The translations under genes were made by a program, and so were the position numbers. This document shows positions 1 to 7,214 of a stretch of DNA of 64,000 nt, piece after piece. The first letter of the stretch is position 1. Every line of letters begins with the position of its first letter. Under the pieces are notes generated by a model, which saw only the letters and a program-made list of their open reading frames with translations, did not search any database and was not told the DNA's origin. The stretch is from positions 41,517-105,516 of IMG/VR virus record IMGVR_UViG_3300027969_000063; one strand, written 5' to 3'. This DNA is from a virus.

Positions 1-690
1 TTCTTTTTCTTGTTGCCGGCCAATAATGAAAACATTATCAGCCGAATACATTGAACCTGTTCCACCACCAACAATGGCTTTAGGGAACATTCCAATTTCC
101 ATGTAAGTATGATTTACCACAATCATTGGAATATCTTTAAGATTCAGGTGTGGTGTTACCATTCGAAATAATGATTTAACTTGTTTTGCTCTTGACATAT
201 CAGCAACAGACTTTTCAGCCAAGGCATCTTCTACTTCTTTCTTCGATGCTAAGTTACCAATAGAATCAATTATGATGATGAGTTTGTCACCCCTATCAAG
301 TTTCGTAAGTTGTTGCATAATGTCGAATTTGAGTTGTTCGATATCTGTGAGGGGAGTGTGCAGTACACGCTCGGTATCGATACCAAAGCTGTCAAAATAA
401 CTCTGAGGAGTACCAAACTCACTATCGTAGAATAAAAGAGCCGCATCTTCATATTTGTCCAAATAAGATTTTGCCATCAAAAGTGAGAAAGCAGTCTTAA
501 AGTGTTTTGATGGACCTGCCCACATTGTAAGACCTGGTGTTAAACCACCATCTAGTTTGCCACTCAATGCCACATTAATAATTGGCACAGAAGTAGGAAT
601 CATATCCTTGGCAGTAAAGAACTTTGATTTCGACAGAATGGCCGAATCTTTAATACTACTGTTCTTTTTAATTTTATCTAATATACTCAT
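1..690 (-). CDS. uvsX: UvsX RecA-like recombinase (C-terminus cut by window edge)
   Basis: The N-terminal 230 residues of the phage RecA-type strand-exchange protein, which coats single-stranded DNA and drives recombination-dependent replication. The Walker A region reads AGPSKHFKT, close to AGPSKSFKS as I recall it for T4 UvsX. The blocks LLFYDSEFGTP, IDSIGNLASKKE and GGGTGSMYSADNVFIIG follow in T4 order. The ATG overlaps the stop of the next upstream gene as ATGA. The protein runs off position 1, so roughly the last 150 residues of a T4-sized UvsX are missing. Its mediator UvsY and helicase UvsW are encoded elsewhere in the window. Confidence 0.95.
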   Translation of the reverse strand, partial: MSILDKIKKNSSIKDSAILSKSKFFTAKDMIPTSVPIINVALSGKLDGGLTPGLTMWAGPSKHFKTAFSLLMAKSYLDKYEDAALLFYDSEFGTPQSYFDSFGIDTERVLHTPLTDIEQLKFDIMQQLTKLDRGDKLIIIIDSIGNLASKKEVEDALAEKSVADMSRAKQVKSLFRMVTPHLNLKDIPMIVVNHTYMEIGMFPKAIVGGGTGSMYSADNVFIIGRQQEKE

Positions 691-1697
691 TTCTTATCCT
701 TTTCACGAAATGCAAACTCTGCTTCATAATCATACTTAGGTTCTAATTTCTTAACTGGTTCTTCATCATGATGTTCACTATAAAATCCTGGTGCATGATG
801 AACTCTTTGGAAATTAGATATAGGTGGAATACTTTCACCAGTAACTCCATCGATAACAATATCTTCTTCCGGTTTTATTTCTGCAATGTTTTCCTTATCA
901 ACTTTAACTCTATCATCAACCGGATCTTCTGGCTTTTGAGGCTCTTCTGGCTCAGGCTTTTTATCTGTGAATACGGGAATATCGTTGGCAGTTAAACCTA
1001 CCACTTCACCATTACGAACAATTGGCTTACCAACTGATCTGTTGTTCATAGACATATTTGCTGCTATCAATAATAACACAGCTAGCGGGTCAAATACAAC
1101 CATGATTAACATGATTACCAATCTTACTGCTTTATCTAAGGCATTATCATCTTCCACTCCATAGATCATATCACCAACATACTTGATAGGACCAACTTCT
1201 GCGGTAAGTTTATTATTCTCTTTGAGTAATGGCAACTTCCGTTTATTGATTTCGGTAAGTTCTTTTTGAGTATCTTGAATTTGTTTATCGAGGCGGTTAC
1301 TTGCCGTTGATGGATCTTTGGCACGAGCAAGTAAATAATCCAATCGTTCTTTGGTAATCTTTTCTTGTTGTACTAAAGTTTTAATCTCTACTGTATTCAT
1401 ACCAGAGTCCATGGTAGAATCAATATGTGCTTTTGATAAGAAACCAAAAATACCCATCGAGGTAATAATCATCAGAATGACAACGGCAAATGTCAAGTAT
1501 GATTTTAATAAAAGTGGGCAGGTTTTCCAATTACGATACAGCCATGATGTAGTTACCAATTTGCTCAACTCAAGAACCGAACCCATAAAAACGATTGGCC
1601 AAAATGCGCCAGTAAAAATTGCAGCCAAACCAATAACGGAATAATAGGCTGCAATACCTGATAGTAGTAGTGCTGATAATAGTGTTAAGAATATCAT
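687..1697 (-). CDS. Membrane protein with periplasmic/coiled loop and acidic cytoplasmic tail
   Basis: Unknown function. Hydrophobic segments at the N-terminus and around a WPIVFMGSVLELSK stretch, a further one in the first third and another before mid-protein suggest four membrane helices. A helical Lys/Glu-rich loop with coiled-coil character separates helices 3 and 4. The last third is hydrophilic, rich in Pro, Glu and Asp. I chose the ATG at 1697 because it overlaps the gp43 stop as ATGA and has AGAGGA upstream; an in-frame ATG at 1748 would lie inside gp43. It sits between DNA polymerase and uvsX. A role in anchoring replication to the membrane is possible but is inference only. Confidence 0.8.
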   Translation of the reverse strand: MIFLTLLSALLLSGIAAYYSVIGLAAIFTGAFWPIVFMGSVLELSKLVTTSWLYRNWKTCPLLLKSYLTFAVVILMIITSMGIFGFLSKAHIDSTMDSGMNTVEIKTLVQQEKITKERLDYLLARAKDPSTASNRLDKQIQDTQKELTEINKRKLPLLKENNKLTAEVGPIKYVGDMIYGVEDDNALDKAVRLVIMLIMVVFDPLAVLLLIAANMSMNNRSVGKPIVRNGEVVGLTANDIPVFTDKKPEPEEPQKPEDPVDDRVKVDKENIAEIKPEEDIVIDGVTGESIPPISNFQRVHHAPGFYSEHHDEEPVKKLEPKYDYEAEFAFREKDKK

Positions 1698-4228
1698 GAG
1701 AAAAAATCCTCTAGTGAACTTACCTTTTCTGTCGACCAACCCATACATTCTAGAATAACCCTAATTGGTTCTATGAATGCTTTATCAAACTGTGTGTCAT
1801 AATCGATATACTGTTGCATTTCAAATTCCTTTGGTAAGCGTGACGGAAATGAAATGACCATATCTTTAAACGGGTTTGGCATTTTCAAATAAGTAAATTT
1901 AACTTTCTCACCTTCTTGTATGAGTGGATATTTTTTGGTTAGATTTAATTTATTTAAGTTATGATTATATATGATGGCACCCTTCACATGAATGGGTGTT
2001 CCCTTTTTATATAGTGATAAAGAATCGGAGTAATTCTTCAAACCGTTCAGGCCTCTTGGAAAAGAGATATCTTCTACCGGTAAAGTTTTAAAATATTCTT
2101 TAAACTCAGCAATAAATTTATGTACATCATCTTCTGTACCAGTTACCAACAGTTTAATCAACTCATACATCTTACCACGAATAACGGATGGTGTCGATGA
2201 CTTCACCATTTCAAGACCCATTACCTTGAGTTGGGGTTCATTATACTGTACGCCTTCGTTATTATACACATTAAGGATGTATCGTTTCTTGGCAGTCCAA
2301 ATACCTTTGTCAGAGAGGCCTTCCCTCTTCATCTCCATTTTCTGCTGATACGCATTAACATACTCACCAAGTTCATCGTAACTTTTATCAATGAAAGGTT
2401 GTATTTTATCTTCACATATCTTATCCATGAAGGAGATGACTTTGTTAGGTTCGCTTGTATCTTTAATAAATTTGCTGACCAACGGACCAAGCTTAAGATA
2501 AATCGAATCTGTATCTGATGCAATGACATAATCTTCCTTACTTTGTAATAACTTATTCATCCAGCCATTAAGTTTGGCTTCTATCCAACGAATACTTAAT
2601 TGCCCAGCAGTTGTGACACCGAGTGCCATGCGTAAATCGTAAAAGCGAAAGTACTGAGAGCCCAGAGCACCGTAAGCTGAGTTGAGGGAAACTTTCTTTG
2701 CCAACTGGATGTTATTGTACTTTGCAATTCGTTTTTCAATTTCATAAAGCTTGGAAGGATCTTTTTCATTCTCATATTCCTGTTTTGCTTTTAACATTAA
2801 GTTCTTAAACTTCTTACGATCAGTATACATCTCTTCCATCATCTTAGGTAAGAAACCTTGGAAGTCTGTACGAAAGAATTGGCCATTAGGAGTTATTGTT
2901 GCACCTTCAAGTTTAGATAAATCAATTTTCTTATCCAACAACTTATTCACATCAACGCCTGATGAAAGTATTTTACGCATCTCATCTGTATAGTTCTCAG
3001 GTTCAATCAATGTTTCTGGACTGATATTGTATTGCATCATCAAATGTGGATACAAAGAGTTCAAGTCAAATGAGGCAACCCAATCGTGCTTGCCTACTTG
3101 AACCTCTTTAACATAGGCACCTTCAAATGCCGAATCTTTACTCTTGGTAATTCGTGGTGGAACAATAATACCTTTCTCAAAGAGATAGGCATATGTCATT
3201 GAATCCCACATACGAGTTTGAGCAAAAATATCTTCAAAGTTGGTTTTAGTATCATAGGCCAAGGTTACTCCTAGTTCAAGTAACTTTAACTTTTCTTCCA
3301 ACTTGATAATGATCTCAACGTCACGAATGTTATATTCAATAAATTTCTGGAAGTTTAGTCGATATAAGGTATGGAGATTATCATATTCATCATAGGCAAT
3401 CTTACCTTCACCCAACTCAACTTGAGCAATGTTATCCAACCGATACGATTCTTGCGACTTACCACCAGGAGCATACCATTTGTATAGTTCGATATAATCA
3501 AGTGAGGCAACACCAACAAGATAGTATTCGGTCATCTCACGACCATTGATGATGGCTTTTCGTTCTGAAATATAATTCCAAGGAGATAGTTTCTTGGTTG
3601 CATCTTCTCCAAGAAGTTTCTTAAAACGATTTACGATGTATGGTATATCAAAGAATTTGGTATTCCAACCAGTAATGATGTCAGGACATTTACTTGTCCA
3701 CAAGGCCATGAATTGTTTACATAAAGAATATTCATCTTTACATTTCACATAGATTTCTTTACCTTGTGTTTCATAGATTCCACAACCAAAGACATAGGTC
3801 TCACCATTAAGATATTTCACACAAATGGCTGTGATAGGTTCATCTGCTTTATATGGATCAGGAAACCCATTCTCAGAACCTACCTCGATATCGATTACGG
3901 CAATTGAAATTTTCTCATAATCATAGTCGACCATACCATTGTGTTCATCGGCAATAAAAGCATATTCAAAACGAGTTTGACCATAGATTTTAGAGGCGTT
4001 AGCCACACCATCAAATTGCTTGATAAAATCTCTGGCCGATTTGGTATTGCCAAAGATTTTCTGGTCGAGGTAATCACCTTCGAGTGTGGTGAAGTTTGTT
4101 ATTTTCTTGGATGGCAAATACAAAGATGGAGAATACTCTATCTTATCTTTGATTCTTTTACCATCAACAACACCCCGATAAAGGATGTTGTTACCAAAAC
4201 ATTGGACATTTGTGTAGAATTTTGTCAT
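1694..4228 (-). CDS. 43: DNA polymerase, family B (gp43)
   Basis: Replicative DNA polymerase with 3'-5' exonuclease, 844 residues (T4 gp43 about 900). Exo I is DIEVGSENGFPDP (D113, E115), Exo II lies in ITGWNTKFFDIPYI, and Exo III in YNIRDVEI. Polymerase motif A is SFDLNSLYPHLMMQYNISPE, motif B is KKVSLNSAYGALGS and motif C is ASDTDSIYLK. The KKRYILNVY thumb-region block is also present. The C-terminus SLEDFFS resembles the clamp-binding tail of T4 gp43 and should bind the gp45 clamp encoded at 12059-12730. Its ATG overlaps the stop of the LSm-like gene by one base, so both probably share the consensus promoter at 4586-4614. Confidence 0.97.
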   Translation of the reverse strand: MTKFYTNVQCFGNNILYRGVVDGKRIKDKIEYSPSLYLPSKKITNFTTLEGDYLDQKIFGNTKSARDFIKQFDGVANASKIYGQTRFEYAFIADEHNGMVDYDYEKISIAVIDIEVGSENGFPDPYKADEPITAICVKYLNGETYVFGCGIYETQGKEIYVKCKDEYSLCKQFMALWTSKCPDIITGWNTKFFDIPYIVNRFKKLLGEDATKKLSPWNYISERKAIINGREMTEYYLVGVASLDYIELYKWYAPGGKSQESYRLDNIAQVELGEGKIAYDEYDNLHTLYRLNFQKFIEYNIRDVEIIIKLEEKLKLLELGVTLAYDTKTNFEDIFAQTRMWDSMTYAYLFEKGIIVPPRITKSKDSAFEGAYVKEVQVGKHDWVASFDLNSLYPHLMMQYNISPETLIEPENYTDEMRKILSSGVDVNKLLDKKIDLSKLEGATITPNGQFFRTDFQGFLPKMMEEMYTDRKKFKNLMLKAKQEYENEKDPSKLYEIEKRIAKYNNIQLAKKVSLNSAYGALGSQYFRFYDLRMALGVTTAGQLSIRWIEAKLNGWMNKLLQSKEDYVIASDTDSIYLKLGPLVSKFIKDTSEPNKVISFMDKICEDKIQPFIDKSYDELGEYVNAYQQKMEMKREGLSDKGIWTAKKRYILNVYNNEGVQYNEPQLKVMGLEMVKSSTPSVIRGKMYELIKLLVTGTEDDVHKFIAEFKEYFKTLPVEDISFPRGLNGLKNYSDSLSLYKKGTPIHVKGAIIYNHNLNKLNLTKKYPLIQEGEKVKFTYLKMPNPFKDMVISFPSRLPKEFEMQQYIDYDTQFDKAFIEPIRVILECMGWSTEKVSSLEDFFS

Positions 4229-4539
4229 TAACCTGTAATAATTTGTTTTTGTGGAGGTACAACAAGGCCGGAACCAAAGATTTGCTTGTAATTATTAACA
4301 AAATCTTCTGCCGGTACATAGGAGTATACTACATGTTTCTTGGCCAAGGCAACCGTGGCACCAGTCTTTTGTTCGGCATGAAGTGGGAATGGAGAGAATC
4401 CAATATTAGGTTGGCCATCTTTACCACGGACTACCGTGATACCTACTGGATTGACAATGACAAATTCAGTTTCGGATTGAGAATCGATCTCACCTAAGAT
4501 ATCTTCACCGGTGATTAATTTTAAAGCAATGATTTCCAT
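4228..4539 (-). CDS. LSm-like small protein upstream of gp43
   Basis: 103 residues, no certain function. It opens MEIIALKLITGEDILGEID and alternates short hydrophobic strands with Gly turns, the pattern of an Sm/LSm-type small beta-barrel. A second protein in the window (20013-20393) opens with the closely similar IVRLQNGEDIVGTVI and is likely a paralogue. It is the first gene of the gp43 unit: a consensus sigma-70 promoter lies 47 bases upstream and AAAGGAAA precedes the ATG. RNA binding would fit an LSm fold, but that is inferred from the sequence pattern alone. Confidence 0.75.
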   Translation of the reverse strand: MEIIALKLITGEDILGEIDSQSETEFVIVNPVGITVVRGKDGQPNIGFSPFPLHAEQKTGATVALAKKHVVYSYVPAEDFVNNYKQIFGSGLVVPPQKQIITG

Positions 4540-4555
4540 GTTATTTCCTTTTTAT

Positions 4556-4563
4556 TATAAATA
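4556..4563 (+). promoter_or_regulatory. T4-type late promoter TATAAATA (plus strand)
   Basis: TATAAATA followed by CTTAC on the plus strand matches the T4 late -10 element recognised by gp55. It lies 72 bases before the plus-strand gene at 4635 and partly overlaps the leader of the divergent gp43 unit. It is the only plus-strand late promoter I found, and it faces the only plus-strand genes. Confidence 0.75.
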
Positions 4564-4585
4564 CTTACAATGATTTGAACATTTA

Positions 4586-4614
4586 ATTATACTATTTTTT
4601 ATCCTTTTTGTCAA
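4586..4614 (-). promoter_or_regulatory. Consensus sigma-70 promoter for the LSm-gp43-uvsX unit
   Basis: On the minus strand the -35 box is TTGACA (4614-4609), followed by a 17-base spacer and a -10 box TATAAT (4591-4586). Both hexamers are perfect. The predicted start is near 4579, giving a leader of about 40 bases with AAAGGAAA before the ATG at 4539. This is what an early promoter read by unmodified host polymerase should look like. Confidence 0.85.
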
Positions 4615-4634
4615 CACAATAATGGTATACTTAG

Positions 4635-5078
4635 ATGCCCGATCCAATATCTGCTGGCGGCCAGACCGCTGTTTCCTCTTTGAAAAGTGCGCAACAAGTT
4701 GGTAAACAACTAGGCGCTGTGGTTGCTGATCAACAAGCCGACATGGAAAAATCGGTCCAAGAACAGCATAAACAAAGGCTCTTGGCACAAAAAAGAAAAG
4801 ACTATGAGCACTCAATAGAAGAGTTTAGAGCCTTTGAAAGATATGAGAAAGATAAAGCTCACGAAAAAGAAATAGCAAAAATTAAAGCTCAAGCCATTGC
4901 AAAATATGGTGCTGGTGCTTGGAATGAAATTGAATCATTAAAACAGAAATTGAAAAAAGAAAAAGAAGAAGAAGCAAAATTAATGGACAAAGATCGTGAA
5001 AAGGTCCAAGAATTATTCTGGTGGTGTATGACGGCAGCAGCTTTAATAACATATTTTTTTAAGTTGTATAAAATATGA
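4635..5078 (+). CDS. Coiled-coil protein with C-terminal membrane anchor
   Basis: 147 residues, first gene of the only plus-strand cassette. A short N-terminus (MPDPISAGGQTAVSSL) is followed by a long Glu/Lys/Gln-rich helix, roughly residues 30-120, with strong coiled-coil character. A hydrophobic segment, WWCMTAAALITYFF, comes next, then a short basic end. The layout suggests a tail-anchored protein with its coil on one side of the inner membrane. The TGA stop overlaps the ATG of the next microprotein. A late promoter lies upstream, so expression should be late. Lysis or envelope functions fit, but I recognise no family. Confidence 0.75.
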   Translation: MPDPISAGGQTAVSSLKSAQQVGKQLGAVVADQQADMEKSVQEQHKQRLLAQKRKDYEHSIEEFRAFERYEKDKAHEKEIAKIKAQAIAKYGAGAWNEIESLKQKLKKEKEEEAKLMDKDREKVQELFWWCMTAAALITYFFKLYKI

Positions 5079-5164
5079 AAAAATTGCAACCAACAGTTTT
5101 TATTTTAGTTTTGATTCTTTGTTTGGTATTAATGGTAGTTGAATCGGGACACGTTTTCAAATAA
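5075..5164 (+). CDS. 29-residue single-pass membrane microprotein
   Basis: Reads MKKLQPTVFILVLILCLVLM and then VVESGHVFK. It has a basic N-terminus, one hydrophobic helix and a short polar tail. Its ATG overlaps the stop of the coiled-coil gene (ATGA), a strong sign of translational coupling and of a real gene. It shares a hydrophobic-then-VES/MES pattern with the next microprotein. Function unknown; a small holin-like or spanin-associated role is only a guess from size and position. Confidence 0.6.
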   Translation: MKKLQPTVFILVLILCLVLMVVESGHVFK

Positions 5165-5181
5165 ACTAAAGTGAGGTTATT

Positions 5182-5262
5182 ATGTTATCTAAAATTGTTT
5201 TTATATTTTGTTTTTTAGGAATGTCGTTGTTAATGATAATGGAATCTTTAGCTAAGTTTTAG
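5182..5262 (+). CDS. 26-residue single-pass membrane microprotein
   Basis: Reads MLSKIVFIFCFLGMSLLMIM and then ESLAKF: one Lys, a hydrophobic helix and a short polar tail. GTGAGG lies about six bases before the ATG. It follows the 29-residue protein by 17 bases and ends two bases from the stop of a convergent minus-strand gene. Both microproteins have the same architecture, which suggests duplication or a shared role. Function unknown. Confidence 0.55.
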   Translation: MLSKIVFIFCFLGMSLLMIMESLAKF

Positions 5263-5263
5263 C

Positions 5264-5404
5264 CTATCTTCCTCTTCCCGCTTTTCTCATCACATTAGGT
5301 TTTGGAACAAACTTAGGTTTATTAACCTTTGGTGCTGGTCCTACTGGCTTTAGATCACGAACCTTTTTTAATTGTTCTTCACGAAATTTTTTGTCATCAG
5401 ACAT
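5264..5404 (-). CDS. 46-residue basic protein
   Basis: Starts MSDDKKFREEQLKKVRDLKP and ends in a Pro/Lys-rich stretch closing with KAGRGR. The N-terminus is helical and charged, the rest extended and strongly basic, which suggests nucleic-acid or partner binding. It lies nine bases downstream of the GroES-like gene with a Shine-Dalgarno-like AAGGAG before the ATG. It ends two bases from the convergent plus-strand cassette. No family recognised. Confidence 0.6.
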   Translation of the reverse strand: MSDDKKFREEQLKKVRDLKPVGPAPKVNKPKFVPKPNVMRKAGRGR

Positions 5405-5413
5405 ATTTTCTCC

Positions 5414-5650
5414 TTAATAGATAAAAACAACTTCCGTAATGGGGATAACATAATCTTCATCGGCTACCTTAACCGCTTTATTCCAATTCACCAGTAACTC
5501 ATCACCAATCTGTACTTCATCAACTTTAGGACCAAGAGCAACAACTTTTGCACGGTCTGGTGCTTCTGTGTACTTTAGAATGATACCTGATGCCGTCTGT
5601 TTCTCTGCGGCGATTCTTGTCACAATGATATTATTTTTTAATGGTTGCAT
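5414..5650 (-). CDS. GroES-like co-chaperonin (gp31-type)
   Basis: 78 residues. The opening MQPLKNNIIVTRIAAEKQTA and the later GIILKYTEAPDRAKVVALGP match the Cpn10 pattern: an N-terminal strand, the mobile-loop GIIL motif that docks on GroEL, then the VVALGP turn. It is shorter than GroES (about 97), with the roof region reduced. In T4, gp31 replaces GroES so that gp23 can fold, and a major capsid protein is encoded here too. Its ATG lies inside the end of the 56-residue gene upstream (13-base overlap). Confidence 0.88.
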   Translation of the reverse strand: MQPLKNNIIVTRIAAEKQTASGIILKYTEAPDRAKVVALGPKVDEVQIGDELLVNWNKAVKVADEDYVIPITEVVFIY

Positions 5651-5808
5651 AATTTTCTTTCCGCAATAGCTCTTTGAATTTTGTTGATATGTTTTTTACG
5701 AGCACCTTCAAGTAGTTTCTCTAACTGTTCAATATTCAACGGACCTAATCTCTGTTTACCATTTTTGGTCAACATTGGATTTTTCTTTTTAGATTTTGCA
5801 ACAGCCAT
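5638..5808 (-). CDS. 56-residue Lys-rich protein
   Basis: Begins MAVAKSKKKNPMLTKNGKQR, followed by a predicted helix around LNIEQLEKLLEGARKKHINK and a short basic tail. It lies between tRNA-Gly and the GroES-like gene, overlapping the latter, so the two are probably cotranslated. The composition suggests nucleic-acid contact. No family recognised. Confidence 0.6.
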   Translation of the reverse strand: MAVAKSKKKNPMLTKNGKQRLGPLNIEQLEKLLEGARKKHINKIQRAIAERKLCNH

Positions 5809-5825
5809 AATATACCTTTTAAAAG

Positions 5826-5899
5826 TGGAGCGGGATATTGGAATCGAACCAATAACGAGAGGTTGGAAACCTCTAGTTTTACCATTAAACTAATCCCGC
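5826..5899 (-). tRNA. trnG-UCC: tRNA-Gly (anticodon UCC)
   Basis: Complete cloverleaf on the minus strand. The acceptor stem GCGGGAT (5899-5893) pairs with ATCCCGC (5836-5830). The D arm contains AGTTTAATGGTAAAACT. The anticodon stem AGAGG/CCTCT carries the loop TTTCCAA, giving anticodon TCC (reads GGA and probably other Gly codons). The T arm contains GGTTCGATTCC. The discriminator is U and the CCA end is encoded. GGA is a natural codon for an AT-rich phage, and the giant repeat and collagen-like proteins in this window are very Gly-rich. Confidence 0.95.
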
Positions 5900-5905
5900 A
5901 TGGAC

Positions 5906-6034
5906 TACATTAGCCACAGTTTCTATGTTTGCTACCGATAACTCGGTTCGTCTAATGCAGTTTAAACTGGAGCGGTGGTCTGCTATGCTCAGATAATATA
6001 AGAGGGTATCTCACATCGTACTATTACACACCGC
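5906..6034 (-). ncRNA. Candidate structured RNA beside tRNA-Gly
   Basis: This gene-free stretch between a 39-residue gene and tRNA-Gly holds nested complementary segments. GCGGTG (6034-6029) pairs with CACCGC (5977-5972). A 12-base perfect palindrome, CAGTTTAAACTG, lies at 5958-5969. CATTAG/CTAATG (5957-5952 with 5913-5908) encloses a hairpin with arms ACCGA/TCGGT (5947-5943 and 5938-5934, 4-base loop). Small TCTG/CAGA and TGAGA/TCTTA stems fit inside the first helix. T4 encodes stable RNAs of unknown role beside its tRNAs, which is a possible parallel. The fold was done by eye. Confidence 0.35.
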
Positions 6035-6037
6035 ATA

Positions 6038-6157
6038 TTACTTTTCTTTATCTTTTCTTGCCTTACCTTTTGCTTCAATTCTGGCAAGTAAATCTAATAA
6101 TTCTTTTTTAGTTAACATTCTACCCCAAGAAGGAGTGTTATTTGCTTTTTCTGTCAT
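6038..6157 (-). CDS. 39-residue Lys-rich helical protein
   Basis: Begins MTEKANNTPSWGRMLTKKEL and continues as one charged amphipathic helix ending KARKDKEK. An internal ATG at Met14 is an alternative start. It follows the 61-residue basic gene and precedes the structured region before tRNA-Gly. No family recognised. Confidence 0.5.
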   Translation of the reverse strand: MTEKANNTPSWGRMLTKKELLDLLARIEAKGKARKDKEK

Positions 6158-6173
6158 ATGTAACATGATATCA

Positions 6174-6359
6174 TTACTTATACATCATTGTCAAATGGTT
6201 ATAGCAAAATATACCAAAATAAACTTTACTATAACCACTCTTCTTAGACTTCTCTAAACGCCTTACTGCTTTGTTACTTTTACGATGAACTCCAGCCTTA
6301 CGAAACAATGCCAACTTGACAAGATAGTTTCGTGGTTGAGGAGTAGTTTTCTTTTTCAT
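6174..6359 (-). CDS. 61-residue basic protein
   Basis: Very basic: it opens MKKKTTPQPRNYLVKLALFR and then carries KAGVHRKSNKAVRR and KSKKSGYSK, ending in a short hydrophobic stretch. The reading frame and a purine-rich region just before the ATG (AGGAGAGT) support it. It lies in a run of small genes downstream of the SprT-like protein and probably shares its promoter. Likely nucleic-acid binding; no family recognised. Confidence 0.6.
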   Translation of the reverse strand: MKKKTTPQPRNYLVKLALFRKAGVHRKSNKAVRRLEKSKKSGYSKVYFGIFCYNHLTMMYK

Positions 6360-6390
6360 GATACTCTCCTGTTGATAATACTTTATAAAC

Positions 6391-6903
6391 TTATTGTGGG
6401 GGTTTCCAACCTAGAGATTCTGGAACAATCTGACTGTCCGGATCTTGAATGCCAAAGAATACTTCCCACAATTTCTCTTTTATTGCGAACTTACTAAACA
6501 AACCAACTTCTGTTCCAAATGCTTCTATTTCCCAAGGCTGAACCCAATAATCCATACTATCAGAATCAACCTTCTTTCCTTTCCAACGAGTTAATGTTTC
6601 GTTGGTTTCATTATAAGCATATTGCTTAATGTGTGTCATTTCGTGTGCCAAGGTTTTTAATATCTCAGCTGCACCAATTCCAGGATGAAGTTCAATTTGA
6701 AACTCTCTCGCCTTACGACTTTCATTGTACTCTAAAATTTCAGCGTAACCATAGGCCTCAATCTTAGGATTAAATCTAATCCGTAGATAGATATTTTCTC
6801 TTAACTTTGGTGATATAAGTTGTTCAGCATAAAATACAGCAGCTCGTTTTACATACGGCCTGAAGTGCTTTTTATCGGGACAACCAACTATACTTAGCTG
6901 CAT
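6391..6903 (-). CDS. SprT-like zinc metallopeptidase-type protein
   Basis: 170 residues with a zinc-binding HEMTH motif (residues 87-91) inside LKTLAHEMTHIKQYAY. Downstream WVQPWEIEAFGTEVGLF supplies a conserved Glu typical of SprT/SPRTN-like peptidase domains. Cellular SPRTN relatives degrade proteins crosslinked to DNA; the phage role is unproven. The C-terminal zinc ribbon of full SprT is absent. A sigma-70 promoter (7000-7028) and an inverted repeat (6963-6977) lie upstream, and AAGGAG precedes the ATG. Confidence 0.8.
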   Translation of the reverse strand: MQLSIVGCPDKKHFRPYVKRAAVFYAEQLISPKLRENIYLRIRFNPKIEAYGYAEILEYNESRKAREFQIELHPGIGAAEILKTLAHEMTHIKQYAYNETNETLTRWKGKKVDSDSMDYWVQPWEIEAFGTEVGLFSKFAIKEKLWEVFFGIQDPDSQIVPESLGWKPPQ

Positions 6904-6962
6904 TTGGGGCCTCTCTCCTTAGTAAATTGACCCAATACAAAGCTATTTAGGAACCAAACTCT

Positions 6963-6977
6963 TTTCACCAGGTGAAA
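6963..6977. promoter_or_regulatory. Operator-like inverted repeat before the SprT gene
   Basis: TTTCACC and GGTGAAA form a perfect 7-base inverted repeat around a single A. It lies about 16-30 bases downstream of the predicted start of the promoter at 7000-7028 and before the SprT-like ATG. A dimeric repressor site or a short RNA hairpin is possible; the sequence alone does not decide. Confidence 0.35.
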
Positions 6978-6999
6978 TCACAATACTACTTTAGATACC

Positions 7000-7028
7000 A
7001 TTATAACACACTTCTCCAAGAAAGTCAA
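7000..7028 (-). promoter_or_regulatory. Sigma-70-type promoter before the SprT unit
   Basis: The minus strand reads TTGACT (7028-7023), a 17-base spacer and TATAAT (7005-7000). Only the last base of the -35 box departs from consensus. The predicted start near 6993 leaves a leader of about 90 bases to the SprT-like ATG, which contains an inverted repeat. Confidence 0.75.
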
Positions 7029-7040
7029 GCCGTCTGTCTA

Positions 7041-7214
7041 CTACCATTCACCATTATCAAACCATAAACGAATTGTAACAGGCAACAATTCAATCACCAA
7101 AGCATCTTGTTCCCAAGCTTCATTCGACTTGTTATAATTAAAACTAATTCTCCAATGAAATGGATTTAATTTAAAAGTAATATTACAACCAGAGTACATT
7201 AGCCAATCAATCAT
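7041..7214 (-). CDS. 57-residue aromatic-rich protein
   Basis: Reads MIDWLMYSGCNITFKLNPFH at its start and ends VTIRLWFDNGEW; rich in Trp, Phe and Asn with alternating strand-like hydrophobics. Its ATG overlaps the stop of the next upstream gene by one base (TAATG). It ends just upstream of the promoter at 7000-7028. No family recognised. Confidence 0.6.
   Translation of the reverse strand: MIDWLMYSGCNITFKLNPFHWRISFNYNKSNEAWEQDALVIELLPVTIRLWFDNGEW

Noticed and set aside
5969-6037. A second tRNA (6-bp acceptor-like helix followed by TCCA)
   Set aside because: No T-loop TTC, no 7-base anticodon loop with a purine at 37 and no D arm; kept only as part of a structured-RNA candidate.
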